Source: Pseudomonas sp. CC6-YY-74
GTDB taxonomy: Bacteria; Pseudomonadota; Gammaproteobacteria; Pseudomonadales; Pseudomonadaceae
NCBI RefSeq assembly: GCF_002025205.1
Contig: NZ_CP019947.1
Location: forward strand, 1,371,501-1,435,500
DNA: 64,000 nucleotides
Direction of reading: 5' to 3'
Positions within the stretch are counted from its first letter, which is position 1. Every line of letters starts with the position of its first letter. The notes below the pieces were generated by a model that was not told where the DNA came from, did not search any database, and was given only the letters and a program-made list of their open reading frames with translations. Positions 48,131 to 59,063 of this stretch are shown here, in pieces. The position numbers and the translations under genes were made by a program.

Positions 48131-49633
48131 TCAGTGCGAGGTGCCCTCGGCGAACTCGATCTTGTTGCCGACGTTGTACTTGCCCGAGGGCTTGTTCATC
48201 GGGATGCGTTTGATCTCCTCCAGAGTCTTGCTGTCGTAGATGATCAAGGCGCCGTCGCGATCCCAGACGCTGAGCAGCACGTAGCGGCCGTCCCGGGTGA
48301 ACTCGACGTGGGCGGCGTTCTTGCCGGGCATTGGCCGCAGGGTATGAGCGATCTCCAGGGTCTGCTTGTCGATCAGGTGCACCGCATCGTTGTTCGGGCC
48401 GAAGAACACGTCGGTCCAGGCGTAGGCGGAGTTGATGTGGCTGCGCATGAAGAATCCCGGCCCTTCGGTGGGGATTTCCTTGATCAACTTCCAGGTCTGC
48501 AGGTCGAGCACCGAGATCAGCCCCTGGCTGACGTTCGGTGTGGCGAACACCCATTTGTCGTTGCGCTTCCAGTAGATGCCCGAACCCAGGTGTGGCATGC
48601 CGGGCAGGGCAATGTCGATGACCGCCGCGCCGCTATCGAGGTCGATCACCTGACCGCCCTTGGCTTTGCGCGAGGTGGCCAGGAGGTGGCGATAATCCGG
48701 GGTGAAGGAGAAGTCGTCGAGTACGTCGCGGGTCTGGATGCGCCGCGGGATAAAGGTCGGCTCGCCGGCGTAGGACAGTTCCCAGACCTCCTGCACGTCC
48801 TTGAGTGCGACCACGAAGCTGTCGCGTGGTGGTGCGGTGTACACGGCGCTGACCCGCGACGGAGTGCCGTCCTGACCAAGCGTCGGGATATGTTTGACCA
48901 GCGACAGGTCGCGGGCATCCAGCAGCACCAGGTTGCCGGGCAGGTAGTTGCCCACCAACACCCAGCGGCCGTCGTTGCTCACCGCCAGGTTGCGGGTGTT
49001 CAGCCCGGCGCGCACCTCGGCGATCAGCGTCAGGTTGTGCAGATCGTAGAGGCTGACCCAGCCGTCGCGCGAGGCGAAATAGACGAAGCGGCCGTCCGGC
49101 GAGAACTTCGGTCCGCCATGCAGGGCGAAATGCGAGGGGAAGCGGGTCAGCGGCTCGAAGCGGTCGCCGTCGAGGATAGTCACATGGTGGTCACCAGCCT
49201 CTACCACCACGAACAGATTCAACGGGTCGGCGCCGTGCTGCGGGGTGCTCGGCAAGGTGTCGAGATCAGCGAGCAGGCGGTGGCTGGCGCGGATGTCGCT
49301 GTCGCCCCAGTTCGGCGCTGTGCTGGCTGGCTGGTAGAGGTAGCTGACCAGGTTGTCGATCTGCGCCGTGTCGAGAACATCGGCATAGGCGGCCATCTGG
49401 CTGGCTGGGCGACCATTACGGATCACCTCGCGGACCTCATCCGCTTTGATCCGCCCAAGGCTTTCCGGCAGTAACGCCGGTCCGGCACCGCCGAAACGCT
49501 TGGCGCCATGGCAGCTCTGACAATGCTGTGTATAGAGCCGCCCGGCCTGCTCCAGGGCAGCCGCGCTGGGCGCCTCTTGTGCCGCGGCCTGGAATGAGCC
49601 GGCCAGCAGCAGGGCGAGCGCAATCAGTCGCAT
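48131..49633 (-). CDS. nirN: NirN, dihydro-heme d1 dehydrogenase
   Basis: A 500-residue periplasmic cytochrome with a signal peptide, CQSCH heme c site (about 38-42) and a d1-binding eight-blade propeller similar to that of NirS. It finishes heme d1 by introducing the acrylate double bond. GGAGG precedes ATG 49633, which overlaps the nirE stop by 10 bases. Last gene of the nir biogenesis operon. Confidence 0.95.
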   Translation of the reverse strand: MRLIALALLLAGSFQAAAQEAPSAAALEQAGRLYTQHCQSCHGAKRFGGAGPALLPESLGRIKADEVREVIRNGRPASQMAAYADVLDTAQIDNLVSYLYQPASTAPNWGDSDIRASHRLLADLDTLPSTPQHGADPLNLFVVVEAGDHHVTILDGDRFEPLTRFPSHFALHGGPKFSPDGRFVYFASRDGWVSLYDLHNLTLIAEVRAGLNTRNLAVSNDGRWVLVGNYLPGNLVLLDARDLSLVKHIPTLGQDGTPSRVSAVYTAPPRDSFVVALKDVQEVWELSYAGEPTFIPRRIQTRDVLDDFSFTPDYRHLLATSRKAKGGQVIDLDSGAAVIDIALPGMPHLGSGIYWKRNDKWVFATPNVSQGLISVLDLQTWKLIKEIPTEGPGFFMRSHINSAYAWTDVFFGPNNDAVHLIDKQTLEIAHTLRPMPGKNAAHVEFTRDGRYVLLSVWDRDGALIIYDSKTLEEIKRIPMNKPSGKYNVGNKIEFAEGTSH

Positions 49634-50469
49634 ACAACCTCCGCCATTCTGCTCTGGTGGGACGGTGCGGCGCGCAGGCGTGCCGGGTGTTCGATGCGCT
49701 GCTCGGCGAACAGGCCGACTACCTGGCCGATCACTGTCAGCGTCGGTGGGGTCAGTTGGTTGTCGAGGGCCATCGCCGGCAACTGCTGCAGGGTGCCGCG
49801 CACCACTTGCTGGTCGGGCCGGGTGCCGTTGCCGATCAATGCCGCCGGGGTGTCACCGGGTAGGCCGGCGCCTATCAGGTTGCTGGAGATTGCCCCGAGG
49901 CTGGCCAGCCCCATGTAGAACACCAGGGTCTGGCCGCTGTCGGCCAGGCTACTCCAGGGCAAGTTCAGCTCACCGTCCTGCTGCAGGTGACCGGTGATGA
50001 ACTGGCAGGAGTGGGCCAGGTCGCGGTGCGTCAGCGGGATGCCGGCATAGGCGGTGCAACCGGCGGCGGCGGTAATGCCGGGCACCACCTGACAGTTGAT
50101 GCCGCGTTCGAGGAGGAACTCCAGTTCCTCGGCACCGCGACCAAAGATGAAGGGGTCGCCACCTTTCAGGCGCAGCACCCGCAAATGCTGCGCGGCCAGA
50201 TCGGCGAGCAACTGGTTGATTTCAGGTTGCGGCAGGCTGTGACAACCGCTGGCCTTGCCGACGTAATGGGTCTGGCAGCTGCCGGGTAGCAATTCCAACA
50301 GCGCGGGGCTGACCAGACGGTCGTAGACCACGGCGTCGGCCTGTTGCAGCAGGCTCCAGGCGCGCAGGGTAAGGAGACCCGGGTCGCCGGGGCCGGCGCC
50401 GACCAATGCGACTTCGCCAGGGGCGAGGGTGGCGCACAGCGAAGCGGGAAGTGTGATGGGCATATCCAT
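49624..50469 (-). CDS. nirE: NirE, uroporphyrinogen III C-methyltransferase
   Basis: A 281-residue SAM-dependent methylase that makes precorrin-2 for heme d1. VGAGPGDPGLLTLRAWSLL, YDRLVSP, RLKGGDPFIFGRGAEE and VVPGITAAAGCTAYAGIPLTHR are CobA/SUMT marks. AGGAG is 7 bases before ATG 50469. Confidence 0.95.
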   Translation of the reverse strand: MDMPITLPASLCATLAPGEVALVGAGPGDPGLLTLRAWSLLQQADAVVYDRLVSPALLELLPGSCQTHYVGKASGCHSLPQPEINQLLADLAAQHLRVLRLKGGDPFIFGRGAEELEFLLERGINCQVVPGITAAAGCTAYAGIPLTHRDLAHSCQFITGHLQQDGELNLPWSSLADSGQTLVFYMGLASLGAISSNLIGAGLPGDTPAALIGNGTRPDQQVVRGTLQQLPAMALDNQLTPPTLTVIGQVVGLFAEQRIEHPARLRAAPSHQSRMAEVVCD

Positions 50470-50536
50470 GCGAACTCCTGGAATTATCGTCTGATAGAGC
50501 TGGGTGACGCTTCTGACCGGGGGCTTCGACAGCTGC

Positions 50537-51724
50537 TCAAAGCGTCACGCTGTCGATGTGCTGCACGGGTTGCAGGCCGATTTCCTTGTCGCTCAGGTAG
50601 CAGCCGGGGTCTTCGCCCCACAGATCGCCTTCGGCCCAGGCGCGGGTGCGGGTGTTGCCGTTGCAGATCGACAGCCAGCGGCACTGGGCGCAGCGCCCGG
50701 TGACCGCTCGCGGGTGTTGGCGCAGTTGCGTGAGCAAGGGCTGTGGCTGATCCAGCCAGATTTCGCGGAAGGATTGCCGGCGTACGTTGCCAACGCTGTG
50801 CTGCCACCAGTAGGTGTCCGGGTGCACGTCGCCGATGTTGTCGATATTGGCGATGCCGCTGCCGGAGGCGTTGCCGCCCCAGGCCCGGAGCATGCCTTCG
50901 AGGCGTTCGCGGTGGTGTGGCAGGTGCGTCTCGACCCATTGCAGCAGCAGCACGGCGTCGGCGTCGTTGTTGCCGCTGACGAAGTCGGTCTCGCGGCCGT
51001 TCTGCACATCGTCCCAGGCCTGGGCGAACAATTGCTGCATGGCGTCGCGGGTCATCTGGTGATGGGCATCGGCCTTGCGACTGCGACTGCGCTTGCCGCG
51101 CCCGCTGTAGTTGAGGTGCGAGAGGTAGAACTTCTGCACGTCGTGCTCGCGTATCAGGGCCAGCAGTGCCGGCAGTTGCGGGTAGCTGTGCTGGGTCAGG
51201 GTGGTGCGCAGGCCGACGCGAATGTCGTGCTGGCGACACAGGTCGACGGCGCGCAGGGAGGCGGCGAAGCTGCCCTTGAGCTGACGCCATTCATCGTGCA
51301 CGGCCTCCAGGCCGTCGATGCTGATGCCGACGTAGTCGAAACGCGCGGCGGCGATCTGTTCGATGTTGCTCTCGTCGATCAGCGTGCCATTGGTGGACAG
51401 GGCGACGAAGAAGCCTCGGTCGCGGGCGTACTCGGCGAGTTGCAAGATGTCCTTGCGGAGCAAGGGTTCGCCGCCGGAAAGGATCAGCACACGCACCCCG
51501 GCGTCATGCAGGTCGTCGATCACCCGCAGAGCTTCGCTGGTGTCCAGTTCGTCGCGGAACGCGCTGTCGGCGGAGGTGGCGTAGCAGTGTTTGCAGGTCA
51601 GGTTGCAGCGCCGCAGCAGGTTCCAGATCACCACCGGCGGACGGGCCAGACCGGTGCCGCGGGCACCGAGCACGGGGGCGTTCGGTTCGGTCAGGGCCCG
51701 CAGGTAATGGCTGATTCTCAACAT
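50537..51724 (-). CDS. nirJ: NirJ, radical SAM heme d1 enzyme
   Basis: A 395-residue radical SAM/SPASM protein that removes the propionates of 12,18-didecarboxysiroheme on the way to d1. CNLTCKHCY binds the SAM cluster, LSGGEPLLR follows, and the C-terminal CAQCRWLSICNGN and later Cys bind the second cluster. GAGGAAT is 8 bases before ATG 51724. Confidence 0.95.
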   Translation of the reverse strand: MLRISHYLRALTEPNAPVLGARGTGLARPPVVIWNLLRRCNLTCKHCYATSADSAFRDELDTSEALRVIDDLHDAGVRVLILSGGEPLLRKDILQLAEYARDRGFFVALSTNGTLIDESNIEQIAAARFDYVGISIDGLEAVHDEWRQLKGSFAASLRAVDLCRQHDIRVGLRTTLTQHSYPQLPALLALIREHDVQKFYLSHLNYSGRGKRSRSRKADAHHQMTRDAMQQLFAQAWDDVQNGRETDFVSGNNDADAVLLLQWVETHLPHHRERLEGMLRAWGGNASGSGIANIDNIGDVHPDTYWWQHSVGNVRRQSFREIWLDQPQPLLTQLRQHPRAVTGRCAQCRWLSICNGNTRTRAWAEGDLWGEDPGCYLSDKEIGLQPVQHIDSVTL

Positions 51725-51799
51725 GAGCGATATTCCTCGAAGAACGCAGCGCTCCCAGTGGGCGCATCACGCATGGCGCGTGGATCTAGGGTTGCAGCA

Positions 51800-52342
51800 T
51801 CACCGAGGGAGAATTGCCGCTCCTTGATCGGAAACAATAAAGCGCGGCGCGGCGCCCAGGCGCAGGCCGGTTTTTTTCAGGATGCGACTGCTGACCAGCA
51901 TCTCGTCGGCGCGGCAGGCAGTGCCGAGCAAGCTGCGGATCTGTTCGCGGTAGGCATCGATCTGTTCGGCGCTGCGGCCATGCACCATGGCGAACAGGTT
52001 GTAGTGCCAGTCCTCACGACGCGGGCGGCGGTAGCAATGGCTGACGAACGCCTGGGCGCCGATCAGCGGGCCGAGGCGGGCGATCGCGCTGTCGTCCACG
52101 TCCCATACGGTCATGCCGTTGTGCCGATAACCCAGACGATAGTGGTTGGGCACTGCGGCGATACGGCGGATAGCGCCATCGGTTTGCAGCCGTTGCAGCA
52201 GCGCCAGGGTCGCCTCGACGCTCAGCTGCAACTGTTCGGCGAGCCAGGCCCAGGGGTCGTCCAGTAGCGGCAGGCCGGCCTCGGTGAGTTCGACCAGGCG
52301 GCGGGTTAGCTGATCTTCAGACGGGGAAGTGCAAGCCGACAT
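51800..52342 (-). CDS. nirH: NirH, siroheme decarboxylase subunit
   Basis: A 180-residue Lrp/AsnC-like protein of the NirDLGH siroheme decarboxylase. After the winged helix, the FxxHCYRRPRREDWHYNLFAMVHG core matches the family. It overlaps nirG by 26 bases. GGAG precedes ATG 52342. Confidence 0.93.
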   Translation of the reverse strand: MSACTSPSEDQLTRRLVELTEAGLPLLDDPWAWLAEQLQLSVEATLALLQRLQTDGAIRRIAAVPNHYRLGYRHNGMTVWDVDDSAIARLGPLIGAQAFVSHCYRRPRREDWHYNLFAMVHGRSAEQIDAYREQIRSLLGTACRADEMLVSSRILKKTGLRLGAAPRFIVSDQGAAILPR

Positions 52343-52760
52343 GGTAGGTCTCCTCCTTGGGCAGGTTGAGCACCGTCAGCCCAGTCTCGCTTTCGATGCG
52401 TTGCAGGGTGTCGAGAATGCCCTGCGGCGTTGCGCAGCCGAGCACGAACCACATGTTCCAGGCGTGCTCGCGGCGGTAGTTGTGCGCCACTTCAGGCATG
52501 CCATTGAGCTGCTCGGCGACTTCGTCGAAGCGCTCTTCCGGCACGGCCAAAGCGGCGAGGGTGAAGGCGCCGCCGAGCCGTTCGATGTCGAACATCGGCC
52601 CGAAGCGGCTCAGGGTGCCATCGTCCAGCAGCGCTTGTACGCGGTTACGCAGGTGCTCGGCGTCGCTGTCCAGTTCATCGGCCAGTGCCTGCCAGGGGTG
52701 GCGCACCAGGGGCAGGCCGAGCTGCAGGCGATTGAGCAGGCGCCGGTCGAGCTCATCCAT
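52317..52760 (-). CDS. nirG: NirG, siroheme decarboxylase subunit
   Basis: A 147-residue Lrp/AsnC-like protein with GTLSRFGPMFDIERLG and EVAHNYRREHAWNMWFVL, which provide the conserved His/Arg of the decarboxylase. It is paired with NirH. It overlaps nirL by 8 bases. Confidence 0.93.
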   Translation of the reverse strand: MDELDRRLLNRLQLGLPLVRHPWQALADELDSDAEHLRNRVQALLDDGTLSRFGPMFDIERLGGAFTLAALAVPEERFDEVAEQLNGMPEVAHNYRREHAWNMWFVLGCATPQGILDTLQRIESETGLTVLNLPKEETYHVGLHFPV

Positions 52761-53268
52761 GGCGCACCGCTTCGGTTTCCGCGGGTGCGTAACGGCCGCC
52801 GCATTGTTTGAAGGCGCGGCTACTGAACAGCAGTTGATGGGGCACCTCGCTCAGTTGCTGCTCGGCCAGCAGGCGCGCGATCTGCTGGCGCACCTGCTCG
52901 CGTTCGCGGCCATGCACCATGCAGAACAGGTTGTAGCGCCAATGCGGCAAACGCCGTGGGCGCTCGTAGCAGAGGTTGATGCCGGGGGCCTGACCGAGCC
53001 GCAGGCCGACGGCTTCGACCTGCTCGTCGGGAATGTCCATCACCAGCATGGCGTTGGCCAGAAAGCCCAGGGCACGGTGTTTGAGCACCAGGCCGACGCG
53101 GCGAAACAGACCCTCCGCCTGCCACTGCTGCATCTGTTCGACTACCGCCGCTTCGTCGACGCCGATCTGTTCGGCGAGCACCTGGTAAGGGCGCGGCGCC
53201 AGCGGCAAGCCGGTTTCCAGCAGGCGGCGCAGGCTGATAGCCTGAGCGGGGGATAGCGCGTGGTTCAT
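52753..53268 (-). CDS. nirL: NirL, siroheme decarboxylase subunit
   Basis: A 171-residue NirH-like protein (GLFRRVGLVLKHRALG; INLCYERPRRLPHWRYNLFCMVHG). It partners with NirD. ATG 53268 overlaps the nirD stop (ATGA). Confidence 0.93.
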   Translation of the reverse strand: MNHALSPAQAISLRRLLETGLPLAPRPYQVLAEQIGVDEAAVVEQMQQWQAEGLFRRVGLVLKHRALGFLANAMLVMDIPDEQVEAVGLRLGQAPGINLCYERPRRLPHWRYNLFCMVHGREREQVRQQIARLLAEQQLSEVPHQLLFSSRAFKQCGGRYAPAETEAVRHG

Positions 53269-53723
53269 GGTAAATCCACCAAGGGAAAACCCAGGTCGAT
53301 GCGATAGGCGTTACGCATCGGCAGGTCGAGTGGGCGCAGGCCGGAATCGGCTTCGATCTCGTCGAGCAGCCGGTCGAGGTGTGCTCGGTCCGGGCCGGTC
53401 AGCACGAACCACAGGTTGTAAGCATGCTCGCGCAGGTAGTTGTGATTGACTTCGGGGTAGCGGCTGATGCGTTCGGCCACTTGTTCCAGGCGCGCCTCCG
53501 GTACCGCCAGCGCGACCAGGGTACTGGCGCCAGCGCGGCTGTGGTCGAACACCGGGCCGATGCGCGACAGGCTGCCGGCTGCGCGCAGTCGTTCGAGGCA
53601 GGCGAGCACGTCGGCTTCCGCGCAACCGAGGGTGTCGGCCATGACCCGGTAAGGTTCGGCGCACAGCGGCATGCCATGCTGGAAGCGCTCGATCAAACGG
53701 CTGCTGAGCGGATCGATGTTCAT
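53265..53723 (-). CDS. nirD: NirD, siroheme decarboxylase subunit
   Basis: A 152-residue NirG-like protein (GSLSRIGPVFDHSRAG; EVNHNYLREHAYNLWFVLTG). It starts one base after the nirF stop (TAGGATG), so translation is coupled. Confidence 0.93.
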   Translation of the reverse strand: MNIDPLSSRLIERFQHGMPLCAEPYRVMADTLGCAEADVLACLERLRAAGSLSRIGPVFDHSRAGASTLVALAVPEARLEQVAERISRYPEVNHNYLREHAYNLWFVLTGPDRAHLDRLLDEIEADSGLRPLDLPMRNAYRIDLGFPLVDLP

Positions 53724-53724
53724 C

Positions 53725-54903
53725 CTATAGCCCTATCTGGTGAGCGCGGCTGCTGAAGAAGATGCCGCTCGGGCTCGCCGCCGGCAAACGCTGGAGCAAT
53801 TCAACCCGGTAGGGATCCCAGACCTGGATCTCGCCACCGTCGCGCACCGACAGCCAGAGTTGGTCGCCGCGGGCGGTGAACTCCATGTGCAACACGGCGG
53901 GGCCGGGCTGCAGGTCGGCGATGATTTTATGGGTTTCGCTGTCGATGACCTGCACCCGGTGGTTGTCCGGGTGAGCGAAATTGACCCAGATCTGCCGGGC
54001 GTCGGGGCGCGCCATGACGAACACCGGCTGGCCGGCGACCTCGATGGCGGCGGTCTGCTGCCAGTTCTGCGAATCCATCACCAGCACCTGATGCCGGCCT
54101 ACCGCCGGGACGAAGGCCTGATCGCCAGCAACCGCCCAGCCCTCCAGGTGCGGCATCTTATACACCGGGAGTTTCTGCTGGCCGCGGCCATAGTTGCCGA
54201 GTACCCGTTGGACGCCGCGTTCCGGGTGCCAGAGGTCGAGCTTGGCCATGCCGTCTTCGCCGAAAAGGCCGGCCAGGTAGTAGCGACCGTCCGGGGTCAG
54301 CAAGGCGTCGTAGGGCTGGTTGCCGACGTCGGTGAAACGACTGATCGCCGGGGTGTTGCCCTGGCTGAAGTCGGCGATCCAAATCTCGCCGGTGTCGAAC
54401 AGGCTGAAGACGAAACGGCGGTCGGGCGCATCGACCACCCCGACCACCCGCGAATGCTTGCTGCCGTCGGCCAGTGGCGTGGCGGGAATATCGGCCACCA
54501 GTGCCAGGGTTTGCGCATCGAATACTTTGACCCCGCCCGGCTCGTAGTTGCCCACGGCGATCAGGCTGCCGTCCTGGCTAATGGCACCGCCGATGCTGTT
54601 GCCGGCTTGGATCACCCGCTTGTCGAGGCGCATGTGCAGCAGGTCGATCTTGCTCAGGCCACCGTCGCGGCCGAAGACGTAGGCGTAGCGTTGATCGCGG
54701 GAGAACACCACCGAGGCGTGGGACAGGTCGCCCAGGCCCTCGATCCGCGCCAGGCTGGTCTGCTGGCTGCTTTCGATAATCTGCAGGCTGCCGGTGGCGC
54801 GCTCCACCACCACGCCCAGATCGCCGCTGCCGCGCAGCGGTGATTGCGCGCAGGCGCTGAGCAACAGGCTGACCGCGGCCAGCAACAGGGTCGAACGAAT
54901 CAT
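53725..54903 (-). CDS. nirF: NirF, heme d1 biogenesis lipoprotein
   Basis: A 392-residue eight-blade propeller related to the NirS d1 domain, needed late in d1 synthesis. The lipobox is LLLSAC, so it is anchored on the periplasmic side. HSRVVGVVDAPDRRF holds the conserved His. ATG 54903 overlaps the nirC stop (ATGA). Confidence 0.95.
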   Translation of the reverse strand: MIRSTLLLAAVSLLLSACAQSPLRGSGDLGVVVERATGSLQIIESSQQTSLARIEGLGDLSHASVVFSRDQRYAYVFGRDGGLSKIDLLHMRLDKRVIQAGNSIGGAISQDGSLIAVGNYEPGGVKVFDAQTLALVADIPATPLADGSKHSRVVGVVDAPDRRFVFSLFDTGEIWIADFSQGNTPAISRFTDVGNQPYDALLTPDGRYYLAGLFGEDGMAKLDLWHPERGVQRVLGNYGRGQQKLPVYKMPHLEGWAVAGDQAFVPAVGRHQVLVMDSQNWQQTAAIEVAGQPVFVMARPDARQIWVNFAHPDNHRVQVIDSETHKIIADLQPGPAVLHMEFTARGDQLWLSVRDGGEIQVWDPYRVELLQRLPAASPSGIFFSSRAHQIGL

Positions 54904-55247
54904 GGCGTTGGGTATCCTTCGAGGAGGCGATCGACCAACCAGGCGATGTCCGACTCACTGAGCAGGGCATTCCAGGGCGGCATGGCGGTACCGGGGCGGC
55001 CGTGGGTCACGGTGGCGATCAGTGATTCGCGAGGTTGGTTGGCCAGGGCCTGGCGGGTCAGGGCGGGGCCTAGCCCACCGGTCATGCGCAGGCCGTGGCA
55101 GGAACCACAGTCCTGTGCCAAGAGGTTTTGCAGCTGGGCTTGGCGTTCGGCGCCGGGCGCCTCGGCCTGGGCCTGGGCCAGGGAAAAAGGTAGAAGCACC
55201 AGCAGAAGCTGTCCCAGGGCACGTGAAGCGGATTGGGCTAGCGGCAT
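54900..55247 (-). CDS. nirC: NirC, cytochrome c55x
   Basis: A 115-residue periplasmic monoheme cytochrome with CGSCH and Met in TAMPPW. It has a signal peptide from MPLAQSASRALGQLLLVLLP. I chose ATG 55247, which has AGGGA 8 bases upstream; the open frame reaches 55316. It donates electrons to NirS or NirN. Confidence 0.88.
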   Translation of the reverse strand: MPLAQSASRALGQLLLVLLPFSLAQAQAEAPGAERQAQLQNLLAQDCGSCHGLRMTGGLGPALTRQALANQPRESLIATVTHGRPGTAMPPWNALLSESDIAWLVDRLLEGYPTP

Positions 55248-55352
55248 GGCGGTGGTCCCTAATGCAATGGGAGCAGAATGCAGTGGCGCTTGTTGAGGGG
55301 CCTTGACCCATATCAAGTAGTACTGCGCCGACCGCGGTCGGCGCAGGGCAGG

Positions 55353-56228
55353 CTACTGCTTGAGCGCTTGGATGCCGGCTTCGGCGTCTATGCCCAGGGT
55401 GTAGCCCAGCGATACATGGTGGTAGCGCCCGGTGGCATTGTCGTCGTGGATGGCGAAACCGAAGTTGTAGGTCTTGCCCGGCTCGAGGGTCACATCGCCT
55501 TCGCCACCGGCAAACTTGCGGGTGAAATCGACCGTCCAGGTGTTGCCGTCGAGCTTGCCGGTGGCGCCGACCAGAGCCTGGCCACCTTCCATGACCCGCT
55601 CTTCGGCGACATAGCCGTCGTAGGCCTTGTTTTCGCCGCTGCGCCACTGGTTGAGGTCGTAGAACACGCCGTTGGCCAGCGAGCCATCCTTGACGTACTT
55701 GGTCTTGTGCTCGTCGGCACCGGGCATGGTGCGTGCGTCGCCATGGCAGCTACCCCAGCAGCCGCCCTGGGAAGCCAGCTGAACCTGGTCGTTGGCTTCG
55801 AGCATGTAGGCGATTTTCACCGGGTTCTGCTCGTCCATCTTGGCTGCACCCGAGGCGGGTGGTTGTTGCCAGGTGAAGCGCAGATAAAGGTTCTCATCGT
55901 CATGGGCGGCCTGCACCTTGACGTCGATAAAAGGTGCCTTGCCGGCAATCGGCGTCGGCTCGAGCTTCTTGCCGCTGACAATGGTCTTGCCGATGTCGCT
56001 GGCTTCCTCGGAGTGACAGTCGGCGCAGGTCTCGCCTTTCCTCAGCGCCCGCGCACCGCCATGCTCGGTGCCTTTGGTGACCCATTCGACGGGCGAGACG
56101 CCCGGGTAGAACAGGGTGATGTCGCTGGACTTGATCGAACTCCAGTCAGACGGGGCTGCAGCCCAGGCGGGAACGGTGACGCAGGCGAGGCTGGCCCCGA
56201 GTGCGCAAGTCATCATACGTATGTTCAT
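55353..56228 (-). CDS. nirB: NirB, diheme cytochrome c-552
   Basis: A 291-residue periplasmic protein known from the P. stutzeri nirSTB operon. A signal peptide ends near AWAAA. Heme sites are CADCH and CWGSCH (a CxxxCH spacing also seen in the ethylbenzene-dehydrogenase-like heme family, which this resembles). AGGAG precedes ATG 56228. Confidence 0.88.
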   Translation of the reverse strand: MNIRMMTCALGASLACVTVPAWAAAPSDWSSIKSSDITLFYPGVSPVEWVTKGTEHGGARALRKGETCADCHSEEASDIGKTIVSGKKLEPTPIAGKAPFIDVKVQAAHDDENLYLRFTWQQPPASGAAKMDEQNPVKIAYMLEANDQVQLASQGGCWGSCHGDARTMPGADEHKTKYVKDGSLANGVFYDLNQWRSGENKAYDGYVAEERVMEGGQALVGATGKLDGNTWTVDFTRKFAGGEGDVTLEPGKTYNFGFAIHDDNATGRYHHVSLGYTLGIDAEAGIQALKQ

Positions 56229-56268
56229 GCTGTTTTCTCCTAGCGGTTAGCGGCCATAGCTTGAGGCG

Positions 56269-56880
56269 CTACTCTTCGTCGGCTTCGGTCATGCCTTGCG
56301 GTTTATGGTGGGCAATGCCTTTGTGGCAATCGATGCAGGTCATGCTGTCTTCGCGGGCCATTTCGTGCTGTTTGCGCGCGCGTTGTTTCTGCGATTCGGC
56401 TGCCATGCTTTCGAGGCTGTGGCAGTTGCGGCATTCGCGTGAGTCGTTGGCCTTCATCCGGCTCCACTCGCGGCGTGCCAGTACCAGACGCTTGGCTTCG
56501 AACTTCTCGCGGGTATCGATGGTGCCGATGATCTTGCCCCACACCTCCTTGGAGGCCTCGATCTTGCGGAGCATCTTGTAAGTCCATTCCTTGGGCACAT
56601 GGCAGTCCGCGCAGACCGCGCGTACGCCGGTGCGATTGGTGTAGTGAATGGTCTCTTTGTATTCTGGGTAGACGTTGTCGCGCATCTCGTGACACGACAG
56701 GCAGAAGCCTTCGGTGTTGGTCGCCTCCATGGCCGTGTTGAAGCCGCCCCAGAACAGGACGCCCAGAGCAAATCCAACAATCAGCAAGCCGCCCAGCGAA
56801 TAGGTCAGGCTCGGCCTGCGCAGGCGGGCCCAAAACCCAGTGGGTTGTTTGTGTTCGGGTGGTGTCTTTCGATCGGTCAT
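56269..56880 (-). CDS. nirT: NirT, tetraheme NapC/NirT quinol dehydrogenase
   Basis: A 203-residue protein with one N-terminal membrane helix and four CxxCH sites (CLSCH, CADCH, CRNCH, CIDCH). It takes electrons from quinol to periplasmic NirS donors. ATG 56880 has AGGAG 11 bases upstream; GTG 56904 is the longer choice. Confidence 0.93.
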   Translation of the reverse strand: MTDRKTPPEHKQPTGFWARLRRPSLTYSLGGLLIVGFALGVLFWGGFNTAMEATNTEGFCLSCHEMRDNVYPEYKETIHYTNRTGVRAVCADCHVPKEWTYKMLRKIEASKEVWGKIIGTIDTREKFEAKRLVLARREWSRMKANDSRECRNCHSLESMAAESQKQRARKQHEMAREDSMTCIDCHKGIAHHKPQGMTEADEE

Positions 56881-56925
56881 GGCCTTGCTCCTGATCTCAG
56901 TCACCGCCCAGGCGGGCGGTGGCTG

Positions 56926-57137
56926 ACAGGCCGTTGAAAAACCACTGCGTGAGGCTATGCCGGGTTGAACTCAGTCGCGGAAAGCCGCTTGCGGCTAACG
57001 CGCTTTAGCGCGGCCCCGAAGGGCGAGCTAAAGCGAGTCATGCCCATGTACCACTCGTACACCGCGCTTCCTTGGCTGATTTCGCCTTAAGGCGTCCCTG
57101 CCTAGCCGCCGCTCGCTACATCTCTCAACAGCCTGTT
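56926..57137. repeat. MITE-like element between nirS and nirT
   Basis: The ends ACAGGCCGTTGAAAAA (56926-56941) and, reversed, AACAGGCTGTTGAGAG (57122-57137) are inverted repeats. The inside carries no gene but has pairing stretches such as CGCTTTAGCG. Size (about 210 bases) and ends fit a non-autonomous element. Next to it, toward nirT, is a short GGCGGTG hairpin (56902-56921). Confidence 0.5.
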
Positions 57138-57158
57138 AAGTACGCGTTCGGCGCGGGG

Positions 57159-58943
<1,785 letters not shown>

Positions 58944-58964
58944 TCAGGCGCAACGTCTGTGTGC

Positions 58965-58978
58965 TTGACGGCAATCAA
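58965..58978 (-). promoter_or_regulatory. Anr/Dnr box between nirS and nirQ
   Basis: TTGACGGCAATCAA fits the FNR consensus with one change. For nirS the start would be near 58930; nirQ, divergent, could also use it. Confidence 0.8.
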
Positions 58979-59063
58979 GTGCTGAAAATGAAATGCTTGA
59001 GCGCGGCGACTTGTCACGGGTAGCGTGTAGGCATGATTAATCACCGCGGTGAGGTACTGGACT

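Noticed and set aside
50504..52267. Plus-strand frame of 587 codons opposite nirJ and nirH
   Set aside because: Antisense shadow; the nirJ cluster motifs and the nir gene order fix the minus strand.
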